A DNA stretch of 64,000 bases from Amphiura filiformis (taxonomy: Eukaryota > Echinodermata > Ophiuroidea > Amphilepidida > Amphiuridae). Positions 33,340 to 45,259 of this stretch are shown here, piece by piece. Below the pieces are notes generated by a model that did no database searches, had not been told where the DNA came from, and was given only the letters and a program-made list of their open reading frames with translations. The stretch's first letter is position 1. The number at the start of each line of letters is the position of its first letter. The position numbers and the translations under genes were made by a program. The stretch lies in contig NC_092646.1 in assembly GCF_039555335.1 (NCBI RefSeq), forward strand, positions 33,486,880 to 33,550,879, written 5' to 3'.

Positions 33340-34317
33340 GCGATACAACGTAAGTTGTCTTCCCATAAATTCAGTAGATACACAAATTTTGCCTGCCTTG
33401 TCATACGGTGGTGGGATTAGACTAGTGCGCGCTGCCCGATTCAAAACCCTGAAACCTGATGCGAAATCCAAATGGCATCTTAAGTCTTGAGATGAGACAC
33501 ACTATAAAAACTTGAGATGAGACACACTAGGCCTACAATATTATACAAATATTTATCTTTATGAGTTTTCATGAGGTGTAATGTAATATGGATCCTGACA
33601 GGCTTTGCCAGGATTGGTTGCTGGCGTGATTGGTTGCTGACCTGCGCAGTGACAGCATTTTTGGTCTGGTTGACAGAACGTCATACGCAAACTATTCTTC
33701 TTAATCCAGTCTTCAATTATAGTACAAACTCATGTAGTTCCTAGTACATTTGCTATCATGGCTGTAGTGTGGTCATGCTGGTACTGTTTAGTGTTTATAG
33801 TACTTTTTGAAGTAAGTTTTAGTTTTAAGCTTACCTGCACTCACAGCTTTAGAAACAACATTTTCTGTGCAAACTCCTCACAACAATGCCAATGATTTTT
33901 CAAGTACAGTATAGAATAACCAAACAAATACGTGAATTATGCTTTACAATACGAGCTTTGTACCTTGGACTTGGTGTCTGATATCAGTGATATTGAAGTC
34001 AAAATATCAACCGTTGCCCAGGACGCTGACCAGAAATTGGCTGCAGTGTTTTAAACAAGAACTGTCTTTAAAAAAGACAACGTCATGATAGCATGATAGG
34101 CTGGATCCTTCAGTCAATCAACAACTACGCACGGTCATCGGGCGTCTTGTAGTTTAGTCATCGACCAGGACTATGATAAATAATTTATTATTTTAAATTA
34201 ATACTTTATTATTTTATATTTTATTAACTGAGTAGTGAGTACCTACAAATATCTCATATTGAACTGATATTATCTAGGCCTACGGTATGTTCTCAATTGA
34301 CAATATGTAGGGCCTAT
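33340..34317. other. Intergenic stretch, nothing recognised
   Basis: No repeat, RNA gene or coding pattern that I can support. Confidence 0.5.
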
Positions 34318-35010
34318 CCCAGCAAACACAAAACGTTTTCGACATCATTCGCAAACGGTTATAAAAGGTTGTCAGAAAACGTTTAAATGTCGGGTTATAT
34401 AAAGGGTATATTAAGAGTATAAAACGTTTTCATAACCTTAAAAAACATTTTTGATAATCTACTGCTCAGCAAACAAAAATGTTTTACAGAAAACGTTTAA
34501 ATGTCGGGTTATATAAAAGGGTATAAAAACGTTTTAATAACATTCCAAAAACATTCTTGAAAACTTAATACAAAACATTCTAAACAGAATGTTATTTTGG
34601 GGTTGAAAAAATATTTTGCGAAAAATGTTTGCCCAAAATATTTTCAATAACGTTTTTAAAACGTTTTCATGACCTTTATATAACCCGACATTTAAATGTT
34701 ATTAAACGGTTTTGAAAAAAACATTTTAAAAACATTTCTGTGTTTGCTGGGTTCAAACATTTTCACATAATGTTATTTAAGTATTGACACAATATTTGGC
34801 AAAAATGTTTGCAAAAATAGTTTACAATAAAAATTTTTGAAAACATTTAAAAATATTGTTGTAGTGTGTTTTCATACAAAACGTTTTAAAACGTTATCAT
34901 GACCTTTATATAACCCGACATTTTAATGTTATTAAAACGTTTTTACCTAAACCAAAAGCCAAAATGTAACTTATTTAAAACGTTTTTAAAACGTTTTTGT
35001 GTTTGCTGGG
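34318..35010. mobile_element. MITE with CCCAGCAAACACAAAACGTT ends
   Basis: Ends CCCAGCAAACACAAAACGTT and inverse. The inside is filled with AAAACGTTT and inverted copies of AAATGTCGGGTTATATAA. Target duplication ambiguous (AT or TA). Confidence 0.9.
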
Positions 35011-35476
35011 ATGATAGCCTACTTTTATTTTTTCAATATCATCATTATTTTATATTAAAGTTACATTGTACTTTTATTTTGCTGGATTTTTGATTTTTTT
35101 GGCTTAGGAACAGTTTTCCAATATATAGGAAGATTTTCAACATTGGTGGCTGAAACTTTAAACATCTTGGGGGGGAGTCAGAAAATTTTGGGAACTTGAA
35201 AATAGGTCACAATTAATTAACACCCATTTTCCCTATATTTTATCACAACTTTTTTAACTTCACCTAGGATTAGTTGGGGCTGAAAGGTATGAGCAGTGCA
35301 CCAAAATTATGAGCCCCCCAAGCTCCACAGGTCCCTAAGCCTATGTTATTTTAACCAATCACACTGAATTTTTGGGGCAACAACATTATGTTAAATTTGT
35401 AATATTTATTAAAAATTAATGTCTACCTGCTGTACTTCTTTTGAATTTTTTTTTATTAAAATCATGAAATCGGCTT

Positions 35477-35858
35477 AAAAGGGCATTTCGTGATCCACAG
35501 CCTCATCCCCCCCCCCTTTTCTGAAAAAAAAAGTTGAGATTTTTATACCACTGAACCTCTGGCTACATAATGTTTATGTCCCAAAAATTTCTTGCAGATT
35601 AATTAGTTTAGCGAAAATTTGCTGACCAATTTTGAATTTCGTTCCGGTATACCAGAACGAAATTACAACAGTGGCCTATGGAGCAGTATACCATAAGCCC
35701 ATAATCACGAAATCATATATAGGCCTATTTCATGCATAACTCACAAACGCAAAATCGGGATCAACTGAAATGTTTGGAATAAGCTTTTTTCGAGGATATC
35801 TACTGAAAAATGTCATTAAAAAGAGGATGCTAGGATCACGCAATCCTTCTGTCAACGA
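35477..35858. mobile_element. TIR element, GGGCATTTCGTGATCC family, copy 1
   Basis: AAAGGGCATTTCGTGATCCA at the left, GAGGATGCTAGGATCACG at the right; body shared with 59,519-59,836. Confidence 0.8.
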
Positions 35859-35999
35859 AAAGCACCGTTCATCAATAATAACATCCTGGGGAAACATCAA
35901 CGTTTTGTAAGGACGGGTTGCTGTATGGTCAGGATCGATTAAGCCTCTGCCGTGCTTTTGAGTTCGGAAAATCCAGGGGGGATCTTTCATTAGGGGCTC

Positions 36000-36736
36000 A
36001 GTGGGTGCAATAATTAGGTGTACGGTGGTGAATTCTCAAAATGGTCTGCCAAAACCCGCTTGCCCCTCCCCTCTTTGACCGTGCAAAAAAATCTTTGCCC
36101 CCCCCTATTAAAATACCAAGTAGCCTATAATAGGCCTACTGAAAAAATGAAAACTAAATTGCTCTTCATTTGGCCGAGAAAATTTATTTTAAGGGAGTGT
36201 TCATAAATAGGGCCTATTTTGGTAGGGGGCTGGGCACTTGGACATTTTTGGAGTCAAAACTTTTTTTGACCTCCTCCAGAAAACCTGAAACTTTTTTGAC
36301 ACCCCAAACTTTTTTGACCGCTCCCTTTCCAACAACAACTTCCTCCATTTGTGCAGTAACGAATTCAATCACAATTATAACATTTATAGGCACATTCATT
36401 TATTTATTTATATAGGCCTATAGGCTATTTTTTTTTTTTTTTAACCTCTTGGAAAGGGGGTAAAAATTGTTTCAGGTTTTCCCTGTGTTCTCTAGACTGG
36501 GTCAAATAAGTTTTTAGGTGGCGCAATTACACACACAGGCTGTCCCTCAAATGGGTCACAGGCTGCGTTGCACATGCGCACCGCGAAATTGTCGAAAAAA
36601 AATAAATTGTTCCAATTTCTCGGGCTGATTAAAATCCCAAGGCTGTGCTTCCACCCCGGGACTTCCACACTCAGATTTCTAGCCGTGACAGTAATAATTT
36701 CATCACAGACGGAGGTAAGCGTTTTGCACGGCAAAT
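36000..36736. other. Intergenic stretch, nothing recognised
   Basis: Low-complexity CCCC/TTTT patches only. Confidence 0.5.
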
Positions 36737-37979
36737 CCGTAAAATGGGGGTAACTTTGTGCCACTTTTCAGAGTTTTTAAACCACTGCTTCCAAACAAAG
36801 CCAATTAAATTATAATTCTAATTAACTCTTTTTTATGACATTAGGGTTCCCTTCTACACCTTGAAGTTGAAAAAGATTTTTTAATAATTTTGTAAGGGTG
36901 CCCTAGGGGTCAAAAAAAGCCTGACGAAAGTTACGCCACATTTGGGGCAACTTTGGTCAGAGTAAATATTACATTTACTAGGACGGGGTATGCTAGCCTA
37001 GGTGAATTCAAATTTGCCATCAAACTGCATCATTTTACATATCAAATTAAAGCCCTTGAGTAAAGAAAGCCAAAACTGAAAACATTTTTGTCATAGCACT
37101 TTCCGTAACAAAGTTACATCTTGTCAAAGATTGACTTTCATCAAAAAAGATTCCCCAAAACGGCATTTAGGGGTGTTTCTAGATCTTAGTTTCATGGCGA
37201 TAGCAGCTTTTTTTAATGGAACTGCTATCAAAATCCTCTAAAATTCCATGTGCGACTTGATTATCACCATAAAAATCATATATTTGGGTCAAGTGAAGTA
37301 TAGAAAACATATTTATGTAGGTTTCCTTCACCGACCTGTTCTCGAAAAAAATTCAAATGTCTGATGTAAATATGCATTGTGTTTGGGCCCCGGTATTGGC
37401 GAGTTTCGCTGACTAGCAAATGTGTTAACTAAGGTTTGCCTGGGATACCTATTACATTCCATGAAGAAAAAAAATCAAAAAAAATTAATCTTCGCTGTAT
37501 ATGGGCAAGTTGTTGTTTTTTGTGACATTTGAACCCTTGCAAAATTAATCAAGCACACATCCTTGCTCACAAATATCGATTTTTATTTCTTCTGAAAAAA
37601 ATGTAAAAAAAATGCCCATTTTTGGTCAAAATTCTGATTGTCTCTACAAGTTGGCTCTACATGTAGATCTATCATTTTCTGTTTATTGCAGATTTTGAAA
37701 GAATTAACTTTCAGCTTCAAAATGACACCTCAACCAGCTTCATGAATCGGACATCTGGAAGTGAAAGTATATTAGTATAGTTCATCAAAGGTCAAATTCC
37801 TAGTATATATTCAAAATAGAAATCCAATTACTGTTTTTGATTGTATCTCAAAATCGAAAATGCCGACTTTACGACCAGTTTGTGGTGGATGGGCACATGA
37901 TTAAAAATAATATTGCTGTACGAAAATATGACCATTTAAAAAAATATATTTGACTGACCAAAGTTACCCCATTTTACGG
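36737..37979. mobile_element. TIR element with CCGTAAAATGGGG-GTAACTTTG ends
   Basis: Ends CCGTAAAATGGGGGTAACTT and inverse AAGTTACCCCATTTTACGG; 1.24 kb; no coding frame. A degenerate internal copy (GCAACTTTGGTCAGAG) lies near 36,950. Confidence 0.85.
37677..37900. repeat. Dispersed repeat, copy 2
   Basis: Same orientation and extent as 28,037-28,245; lies inside the TIR element 36,737-37,979. Confidence 0.85.
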
Positions 37980-38690
37980 TAAGCTTTGTATCCCGAGTCT
38001 AAAGCTCGTAAATCTTTCCATGCTTTACTTTTAATTTCCAGGACCAATGGCTGCAATGTCATGAAATGATGAATGTAAAATATTCTCTCGGTCGGGGCCA
38101 CGTCACATCCATTCATGCATTGGAGTGAAAACAACTTATCGCATATTTTTATTTGCAGAGAGTCGAACCTGGCACAATAGTGTGATAGCTTGTTGAGTCA
38201 TTCCATGTCAAATCAACCAATGGGTTGGCAGGTCACCCCCTCAGATTTTGCTGAAAATCATTTCTAGCATACCTCTATGACAATAATGAACACATAGAAA
38301 AAATTAGCGCTCAACTCCAAGCGGTTTCGGAGAGACGGCTTGTCAAAATTTCACCCAGACCCCCCTTTTTTTCTCTCGCGAGTCGCATCGTTGAATTTGT
38401 CACGTTTTGGAACACTCATATATTGACTTTAGGAAAAAGATATTAAGCTGAAAGTGATGTTCCAGCCAAAGCCAGGCAGCCCACCTATAGACCCAGTCAT
38501 CAAGATCGGCGACGATCAACTAAAGGTTGTGCAGAAGTTCTGCTATCTAGGTGGCTTCCTCTCACAGAATGCCTGCATTGATGACGAGATCACTTCACGA
38601 ATTAGCAAAGCAAGTGCCAGCTTCGGCCGGTTGCAGCACAGACTCTGGTCTGATCATGGCATCCGACTCAGTACTAAGCTCGGTGTATAT

Positions 38691-39118
38691 AGCTCGGGAG
38701 GCGTGGCGCAATGGTTAGGGTACTTGCCTTTAGTGCATGAGGTCCCGGTTCGATTCGGCGGTGGCGATTTGCTGGGATATTGACTTGGAAAAAAAAGTCT
38801 GAAATTAATTGGCAACTTCTGTAGATTAAATTCAGACTTCCACTCTCCCCATGGTTCATTTAGAATTGGGTAAATGAATCATGAAAGTACTCCGTCCTAC
38901 GGAGGGGACGTTAAGCCGTCGGTCCCGTGTACAGAGAGCCATACCTGTAGTATGTATCTACGCAGCCAGTTTCGAAAAGAGTAGGGTGTTAACCCCTGAC
39001 TGTTCCCAACCCGTCCCGGTGTTCAAATGGACCCCAATGGAAATAAGCTTCAATAGAGGCTTTCTTGGGTTATCCAGGGTTGTCAAAACCGAACAAATCA
39101 AATCAAATAAAAAAAAAT
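38691..39118 (+). mobile_element. tRNA-derived SINE inserted in the LINE
   Basis: The head has pol III boxes: A-box-like GGCGCAATGGTTAGGG and B-box GGTTCGATTC, followed by a body and an AAATCAAATAAAAAAAAA tail. The LINE frame resumes at TAGAACAGTTG. TATAG or a shorter string is the likely target duplication. Confidence 0.85.
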
Positions 39119-39447
39119 AGAACAGTTGTGCTATCCACCCTCCTTTATGGAAGTGTCTCTTGGACCTGGTATCGCCGGCATGTGAGAAAACTTGACCAAT
39201 TCCATCTAAGGTGCCTACGTAAAATCTGTGGTATCTCATGGAAGGACAAAGTACCAAACACCTCAGTACTTGAGGGCTGTGAATCGGAAGGTATCGAGGC
39301 AATCCTCATCAAAGGTCAACTCCAGTGGGCTGGACATCTTGTTCGCATGGATGATAGCAGAATACCAAAGGCCCTGTTTTATGGCGAGCTAGTCAATGGT
39401 CAGCGTTCACGAGGAGGTCAACACAAGAGATTCAAGGATGTCCTTAA

Positions 39448-41481
39448 GGTGGCTGTGTACTCTCAGACATGCATGTAGTAAAAGTGCAATAACTTTGTAA
39501 TTATTCGCGAAAAACATATAAAAGTATACATTTTTATGAAGGAAAGACATCTATAAATCTTAATATAAATACAGATTTGGGGGTAAAAACAACAATTTTG
39601 AAGAAAATCACAAAAAAGTGAGTTTTTTTTTATATAATTTTACTGCGTCATAACAAAACTACACTCTTTCCAAAATATTTTGTTTTTAGCTCAATCTTGA
39701 GGCTCCATTCCAAAAACGTTTTTTTTATTTTTTTGATATTGGCCTTATTTTTTGAGATATTGACCATATAAGGCATCAAAATGAACTTTTAAAATTCAAA
39801 AACGCCTATTTGCACAAAATGATGCCCAAAATCGAAATAGACCAAAATATAAAAAAATGAGAAAACCGTTTCTTGAGTCGATCATGCTTTTTACGATGAT
39901 CATATTTGCTTACCTATAGATGCTGTATTTATTGAGTTATCGTGTACCTAAATCGTCATTTTACCGAGAAAATGAACATTGAAATAATGGCCGTTGAAGT
40001 TTAAAGTGGTCACATTTTGCACTTTCATCGAATCTCACAGGAGAATGGGACAGTTTTCGTTTTTGTAACTTATATTACGTGAACATCGGGTAAATCCACA
40101 GCCCCTTGAGAAGTTCAATTTAAAACACGAGTGGAATAGTGAAATAAAATCCTTAAAATATTGCAGTTGGAATCTGGATTTTCATTCCTTGTATTTATAA
40201 AAAACATAACAAGGTACAAACATATCATAAAAACTCAATTTTGAGAAAGAAACAATGCCTCATTTCAAATATATAGTTTTAGTTTTGGTTTTGGTTTTGG
40301 TCACGTGGTTTCCTATTGTCCTGCCTAACCACTTGAATCATAAGATATCGAACTCATTGTTTCTACCTTTTGTTTAAAACCGAACATTTGTGTCAGTCAG
40401 TTTCGGTTTTGGTTTCAGTTTCTTATAAGTGGTGTGGATCGTAAAATTATTTGATTTGAAGTTACCTACTCTAAGTATACAAAAGAAATGTTTAAATTTC
40501 AGCAGTGCAATATTCACGAGCAGAGAAGTCGAACAAAGCAGTCTACATTTGAAAGCATTGATTTAGTTTGAAAGCATTGACTTGAGACTACTGAATTAGC
40601 CTAAGCTGATTTCACTGTGAAAATATATAGACCATCGAAATATTTCCACAGACATTACAATAGCCACTTGACAGATTATGACTTCATTGATATAAACACT
40701 ATTATGCACAACTCTATTTATGTGCATGTCGCATGATGACGGAAGATCAATATCATAGAAAGCTGGTTTAAACTAACTTTTATTCAATTTATTTATTGGA
40801 GAATAGAGAGAGAGAGATAGAAGAGATCGCCAGGAAATAGGGTGTGTGTGAGGGGTAAGGGTAAGGGAGAAAGAGAAACAGAGGTGAGAGAGCATTGGAA
40901 GTGGGAAGGGAAGGAGGGGGAGAGGGGGGCTCAAGAGTGGAGTGGAATAATAGGGAAAAGTCGATGCTCGAGTGTGGGGAGGGGAGGAGGAGGTTATATA
41001 TAGGTGGCGGAGGGAACATAGGTAAGAGGTATGGGTTGTGCTTTCCGGGGAATAATCTAATTCATAATCAAATCATATACATCATCATGCATCGTTTATA
41101 TTTCAGACAAATAAACAAAACACCCCCCCCCCCCACCCCTCAATATATGCACATGATTTCTAGATGTAGGCCTAGGTCTCGTATCCATCCTCGGGTGTAA
41201 TTTTATGGTGTCATGGAAGTGTGCCACCTACTGCAAAAGTCGCCCGCGTTGATAGATATCGATAATGAAAATGTTAGCACAATAGGCTATTATATACGTA
41301 TGGTTATAGGCCATTATACTTTTGATTATATATACCCTCTTGTGTCCTCCCAGCACAATAGTGTTATGATTGCATACCAGTTCATCTCCACATTTTAATC
41401 CCTTGATTTTTGGTTTCTGAACAATAGAGAAACCAAAACTATATATTTGAAATGAGGGAATGGCTAGAGTACACAGCCGCG
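39448..41481. mobile_element. Family B TTAA element, copy 2 (inverted, with insertion)
   Basis: Opposite orientation to copy 1, TTAA at 39,444-39,447 and 41,482-41,485. It splits a LINE reading frame: the LINE protein resumes exactly after the second TTAA. It contains a further element at 40,258-41,459. Confidence 0.9.
40258..41459. mobile_element. TIR element with CCTCATTTCAAATATATAG ends, inside family B copy 2
   Basis: About 1.2 kb. Left end CCTCATTTCAAATATATAG, right end CTATATATTTGAAATGAGGG. The flanking ATG appears on both sides and once in the uninterrupted family B copies. It includes a purine-rich stretch near 40,800-41,010. No coding sequence recognised. Confidence 0.8.
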
Positions 41482-42772
41482 TTAAATCCAGTCTGAAAGC
41501 TTGTGACATACCTACTACATCTTGGGAGAGTCAGGCTCTCACCCGTCCAGAGTGGCGATCCGCTTGTCGTGCTGGTGTTAGCAAATTCGAGCCCTGCTCA
41601 GCCCGCCATGCTACACAAAGCCAAATTCCACCAAGCAATACTGATTATGTCTGCCCTGACTGTCAACGACACTGTCGTTCCCGCGCAGGATTGGTCAGCC
41701 ACCGCAGAAAACATCGAACCCTCAACCAGCTTTGAGAGAAAGGAGATCTGTCGGATACGACGGCTCACACCATCATCATATTGACTTTAGGAAAAAGATA
41801 TTAAGCTGAAAATTGCTACCTAGAGTGACATCCACCCAAATAAGCAGAATCTGGCCTTAAAAACAGTGTAGTTCTTCCACTTTAAAAGTTATGGGTCTCC
41901 CAAAACCCCTTTTCGTTTTGTCATATTTCACCGTGTACGGTGTCCAGACCCCACTCGTACTCTTAACGCGGCTGTGTACTCTAGCCATTGTTTCTTTCTC
42001 AAAATTTAGTTTTTTTGATATGTTTGTACCTTGTTATGTTTTTTAAATACAATGAATGAAAATCCAGATTTGTAAACTCCAACTGCACTATTTTAAGGAT
42101 TTTATTTCACTATTCCACTCGTGTTTGAAATTGAAAAGGAAAGAAAATCTTTGTTGTACCAGCAAGGTACACGCCGCAACAACTCATCGCGTTGCGTGTC
42201 GCGCAATTTGTTAACGCTACAAATACGCTGACGATACTGCCGACGCTTATCTGCATGCGCCGCATCTTATGGAAACACCACGGAAGCACTGATTTCACAC
42301 AAACCTAGTGGTCAAATGGCTCCGTTTTAGCTGATAAAATGTGGGTTTTTCAAGTTCTTTCCCGATTTAAATATCAAGTTATGAATGGATTTCGCTCAAA
42401 CTTCTCAAGGGGCTGTGGATTTACCCGATGTTCACGTAATATAAGTTACAAAAACGAAAACTGTCGCATTCTCCTGTGAAATTCGATGAAAGTGCAAAAT
42501 GTGACCACTTTAAACTTCAACGGCCATTATTTCAATGTTCATTTTCTCTTTTTAGGTACACGATAACTCAATAAATCAGGGGTGGAATTTCGTAAAGTGC
42601 CACAGGAGTCCAAGTGGATTCTCGCAAGAGAGTTTTGCGAGAGTCCATGGATTCCCGTAAATGGATTCTTGTTGTACAATCTTGCGGGAGTCCAAAAGGT
42701 ATTATATGTAGGCCTACGTAAAATGCATTCAAACAAACAAACTAACAAATAAACTAACAAAGTTAAGTTTTT

Positions 42773-43800
42773 ATGCCTCCACCGGAGGTATTATGTTTCC
42801 TGGTTGTCCGTCCATCCATCCATCCGTCCATCCATCCGTCCATCTGTCCGTCCGTCCGTCCGAGCTTGCGGGTGCAATATCTCGGAACTGATAAGATGTA
42901 CAGTGATGCAATTTGGTGGAGGGATGGTCATTGGCGGTCTTCAAATTTCAGTAGGTTTGGTTAGTGGGTCAAGGTCACCCAAGGTCATCTAGGGGTCATC
43001 TGAGGTCAAATTAGCAAAAAAAGCGTCAGTATGGGCATGAACCTTGGTGGGTACTGTAAACATTTAGAACCAAATTTTTTGAGGATCATTTTGGGGTCAT
43101 CGGGGGTCACCCAGGGGTCATCTGAGGTCAAATAACTTAAAACTGTTGTATGGGCATGAACCTTGGTGGGTACTTTAAACATTTAGAACCAAATTTTTTT
43201 TGGGTCATTTTGGGGTCATCCGGGGTCACCCAGGGGTCATCTGACGTCAAATAACTTAAAACTGTCGTATGGGCATGAAACTTGGTGGGTACAGTCAACA
43301 TTTAGAGTCAAATTTTTGGACAGTCTTTTGGGGGTCATCCAGGGTCACCCAGGGGTCATCTGAGGTCAAATAACTTAAAACTGTCATATGGGCATGAAAC
43401 TTGGTGGGTACAGTCAACATTTAGAGACAAATTTTTGGACGGTCTTTTTTGGGTCATCAGGGGTCACCCAGGGGTCATCTGAGGTCAAATAACTTAAAAC
43501 TGTCGTATGGGCATGAAACTAGGTGGATACAGTCAACATTTAGAGTCAAAGTTTTGGACGGTCATTTTGGGGTCATCCGAGGTCACCCAGGTCATTTTTG
43601 GCCTTACATTCCACTCGGATAGTATCAAAATACTTCCTTGCTTCTGGTACCAAAATCAAACCATTTTGATGAAGACAAAATGGGTCAAGGATCTTTCATA
43701 ATTGTTACACTTTTTCTAAAAACCTACACTGTCATCTAGAGATGGCCAGTTCCTAGTGAAATTGCACCAGTTAAAATGATACGCGTCAAGGTGGAGGCAT
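42773..43800. mobile_element. Innermost TIR element with ATGCCTCCACC ends and a VNTR
   Basis: Ends ATGCCTCCACCGG and inverted GGTGGAGGCAT. Contains a GTCC/ATCC microsatellite (about 42,800-42,862) and the tandem repeat at 43,010-43,600. Confidence 0.7.
43010..43600. repeat. About 120-bp tandem repeat, five units
   Basis: Units contain gggtcatcyrgggtcaccca, ggtcatctgaggtcaaataa, and gggcatgaaacttggtggg. Copies diverge by a few percent. Confidence 0.9.
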
Positions 43801-44599
43801 TGCGGCCGACGCGAGAACCGCGCAAGTCGAGAACCGCGCAAGTCGAGAACCGCTCTAGTTAATATATGTGTCATCATACTCTCACTTCCATATATGTCAT
43901 TGCATCTTTGGCGACTTTTCCTTTATATTTTGCAGGCTTTGAGTTTTAAGGCGTGTTGAACTTAAACATAAGTTCGCTGATCCGATCATTTCCAGCGAAA
44001 GTCCACATGGACTCTCGCAATAGGATTTACGGAGTCTCTGCGAGTCGACTCTCAGACTCCGCGAAATTCCACCCTGTAAATACATTGTACAGCATCTATA
44101 GGTAAGCAAATATGATCATCGTAAAAAGCATGATCGACTCAAGAAACGGTTTTCTCATTTTTTTATATTTTGGTCTATTTCCGATTTTGAGCATCATTTT
44201 GTGCAAATAGGCGTTTTTGAATTTTAAAAAGGTCATTTTGATGCCTTATATGGTCAATATCTCAAAAATAACGCCAATATCAAAAAAATAAAAAAAATGT
44301 TTTTGGAATGGAGCCTCAAGATTGAGCTAAAAACAAAATAAAATATTTTGGAAAGAGTGTTTTTTTGTTATGATGTACCTAACAAATATTGCCAAAAACT
44401 CACTTTTTTGTGATTTTCTTCAAAATTGTTGTTTTTACCCCAAATCTGTATTTATATTAAGATTTATTGATGTCTTGCCTTCATAAAATGTATACTTTTA
44501 TATGTTTTATGTGAATAATTACAAAGTTATTGCACTTTTACTTCATGTACATGCATGTCTGAGAGTACACAGCCACCTTAAATAGATAGCAGAAAATGC

Positions 44600-45110
44600 T
44601 CAAACTTCATATTTATGCTTAATAGGCCAATATCTCTCCCCTGAAACAATGACAGACCATTGACACCTTTAATTAGGTATTGGCTTGGACCCAAAGTTTG
44701 CTCTGCAAAATGAAATCCTGAAAACACCGCCCCTACCAGTTGACCTTTGACCCTGCAGATGAAATCCGACACACTTGAAACTTACACAACACATGTATAA
44801 ACCTTTGATATCTACCTATACCAAATCTTAACTATGTAACTCCACCCCTTCTTGGTTAGAGTGGATTATGAAATTTAGGTATTTTGCCAAATTTTACACA
44901 CGTTGATATAGGATGCTGGCTAATCTCTGTCAAAAAAGTGTGAAATTTATGAATTTTGAAAAGTGGAGTTACTAAGATTTGGTACAGATGTAGAATAAGT
45001 GTTTAAGCATTCATGGTGTAAGTTTCAAGTTTGTCGGAATTCATCTGCGGGGACTCGCGAGAGCAAAAAGGGGGGGGGGTCTGGGTGAAATTTTGACAAG
45101 CCGTATCTCC
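44600..45110. other. Right interior of the outer TIR element
   Basis: Unique-looking AT-rich sequence belonging to the element at 38,195-45,254; no coding frame. Confidence 0.5.
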
Positions 45111-45259
45111 GAAACCACTTAGAGTTGAGCGCTATTTTTTTTCCATGTGTTCATTATTGCCATAGAGGTATGCTAGAAATGATTTTCAGCAAAATCTGAG
45201 GGGGTGACCTGCCAAGATTTTCAGTAAATTGGTTGATTTGATATGGAATGACTCTGAAA

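Larger units (their letters stand above)
38454..41777 (+). mobile_element. 5'-truncated LINE (non-LTR retrotransposon), interrupted twice
   Basis: Flanked by a perfect 34-bp direct repeat (38,420-38,453 and 41,778-41,811). Coding fragments of the RT C-terminal half: VVQKFCYLGGFLSQN with EITSRISKASASFGRLQHR (38,454-38,690), STLLYGSVSWTWYRRHVRKL and QLQWAGHLVRMDDSRIP (39,120-39,447), and the C-terminal end with YVCPDCQRHCRSRAGLVSHR, a C2H2 knuckle (41,486-41,740). It ends in a CATCATCAT tail. Interruptions are a SINE and family B copy 2. Confidence 0.9.
42577..44076. mobile_element. TIR element with CAGGG ends, inside family B copy 3
   Basis: Ends CAGGGGTGGAATTTCG and CGAAATTCCACCCTG, with TAAAT on both sides. 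CAGGG ends recall hAT elements, but the duplication is not the 8 bp typical of them, so the assignment is open. It contains the element at 42,773-43,800. Confidence 0.75.
41967..44577. mobile_element. Family B TTAA element, copy 3 (with insertion)
   Basis: Same orientation as copy 1, TTAA at 41,963-41,966 and 44,578-44,581. Interrupted by the element at 42,577-44,076. Confidence 0.9.
38195..45254. mobile_element. Outer TIR element hosting the nested stack
   Basis: Left end GAGTCATTCCATGTCAAATC at 38,195; right end is its inverted complement (ends GGAATGACTC at 45,254). Arms match for at least 190 bp inward (through 'ccgaaaccactt' at about 45,110 and its inverse near 38,320). I could not see a clear target duplication. 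Confidence 0.75.

Noticed and set aside
36492-36764. 90-codon minus-strand frame
   Set aside because: No domain, no splice support, no codon pattern; treated as chance.
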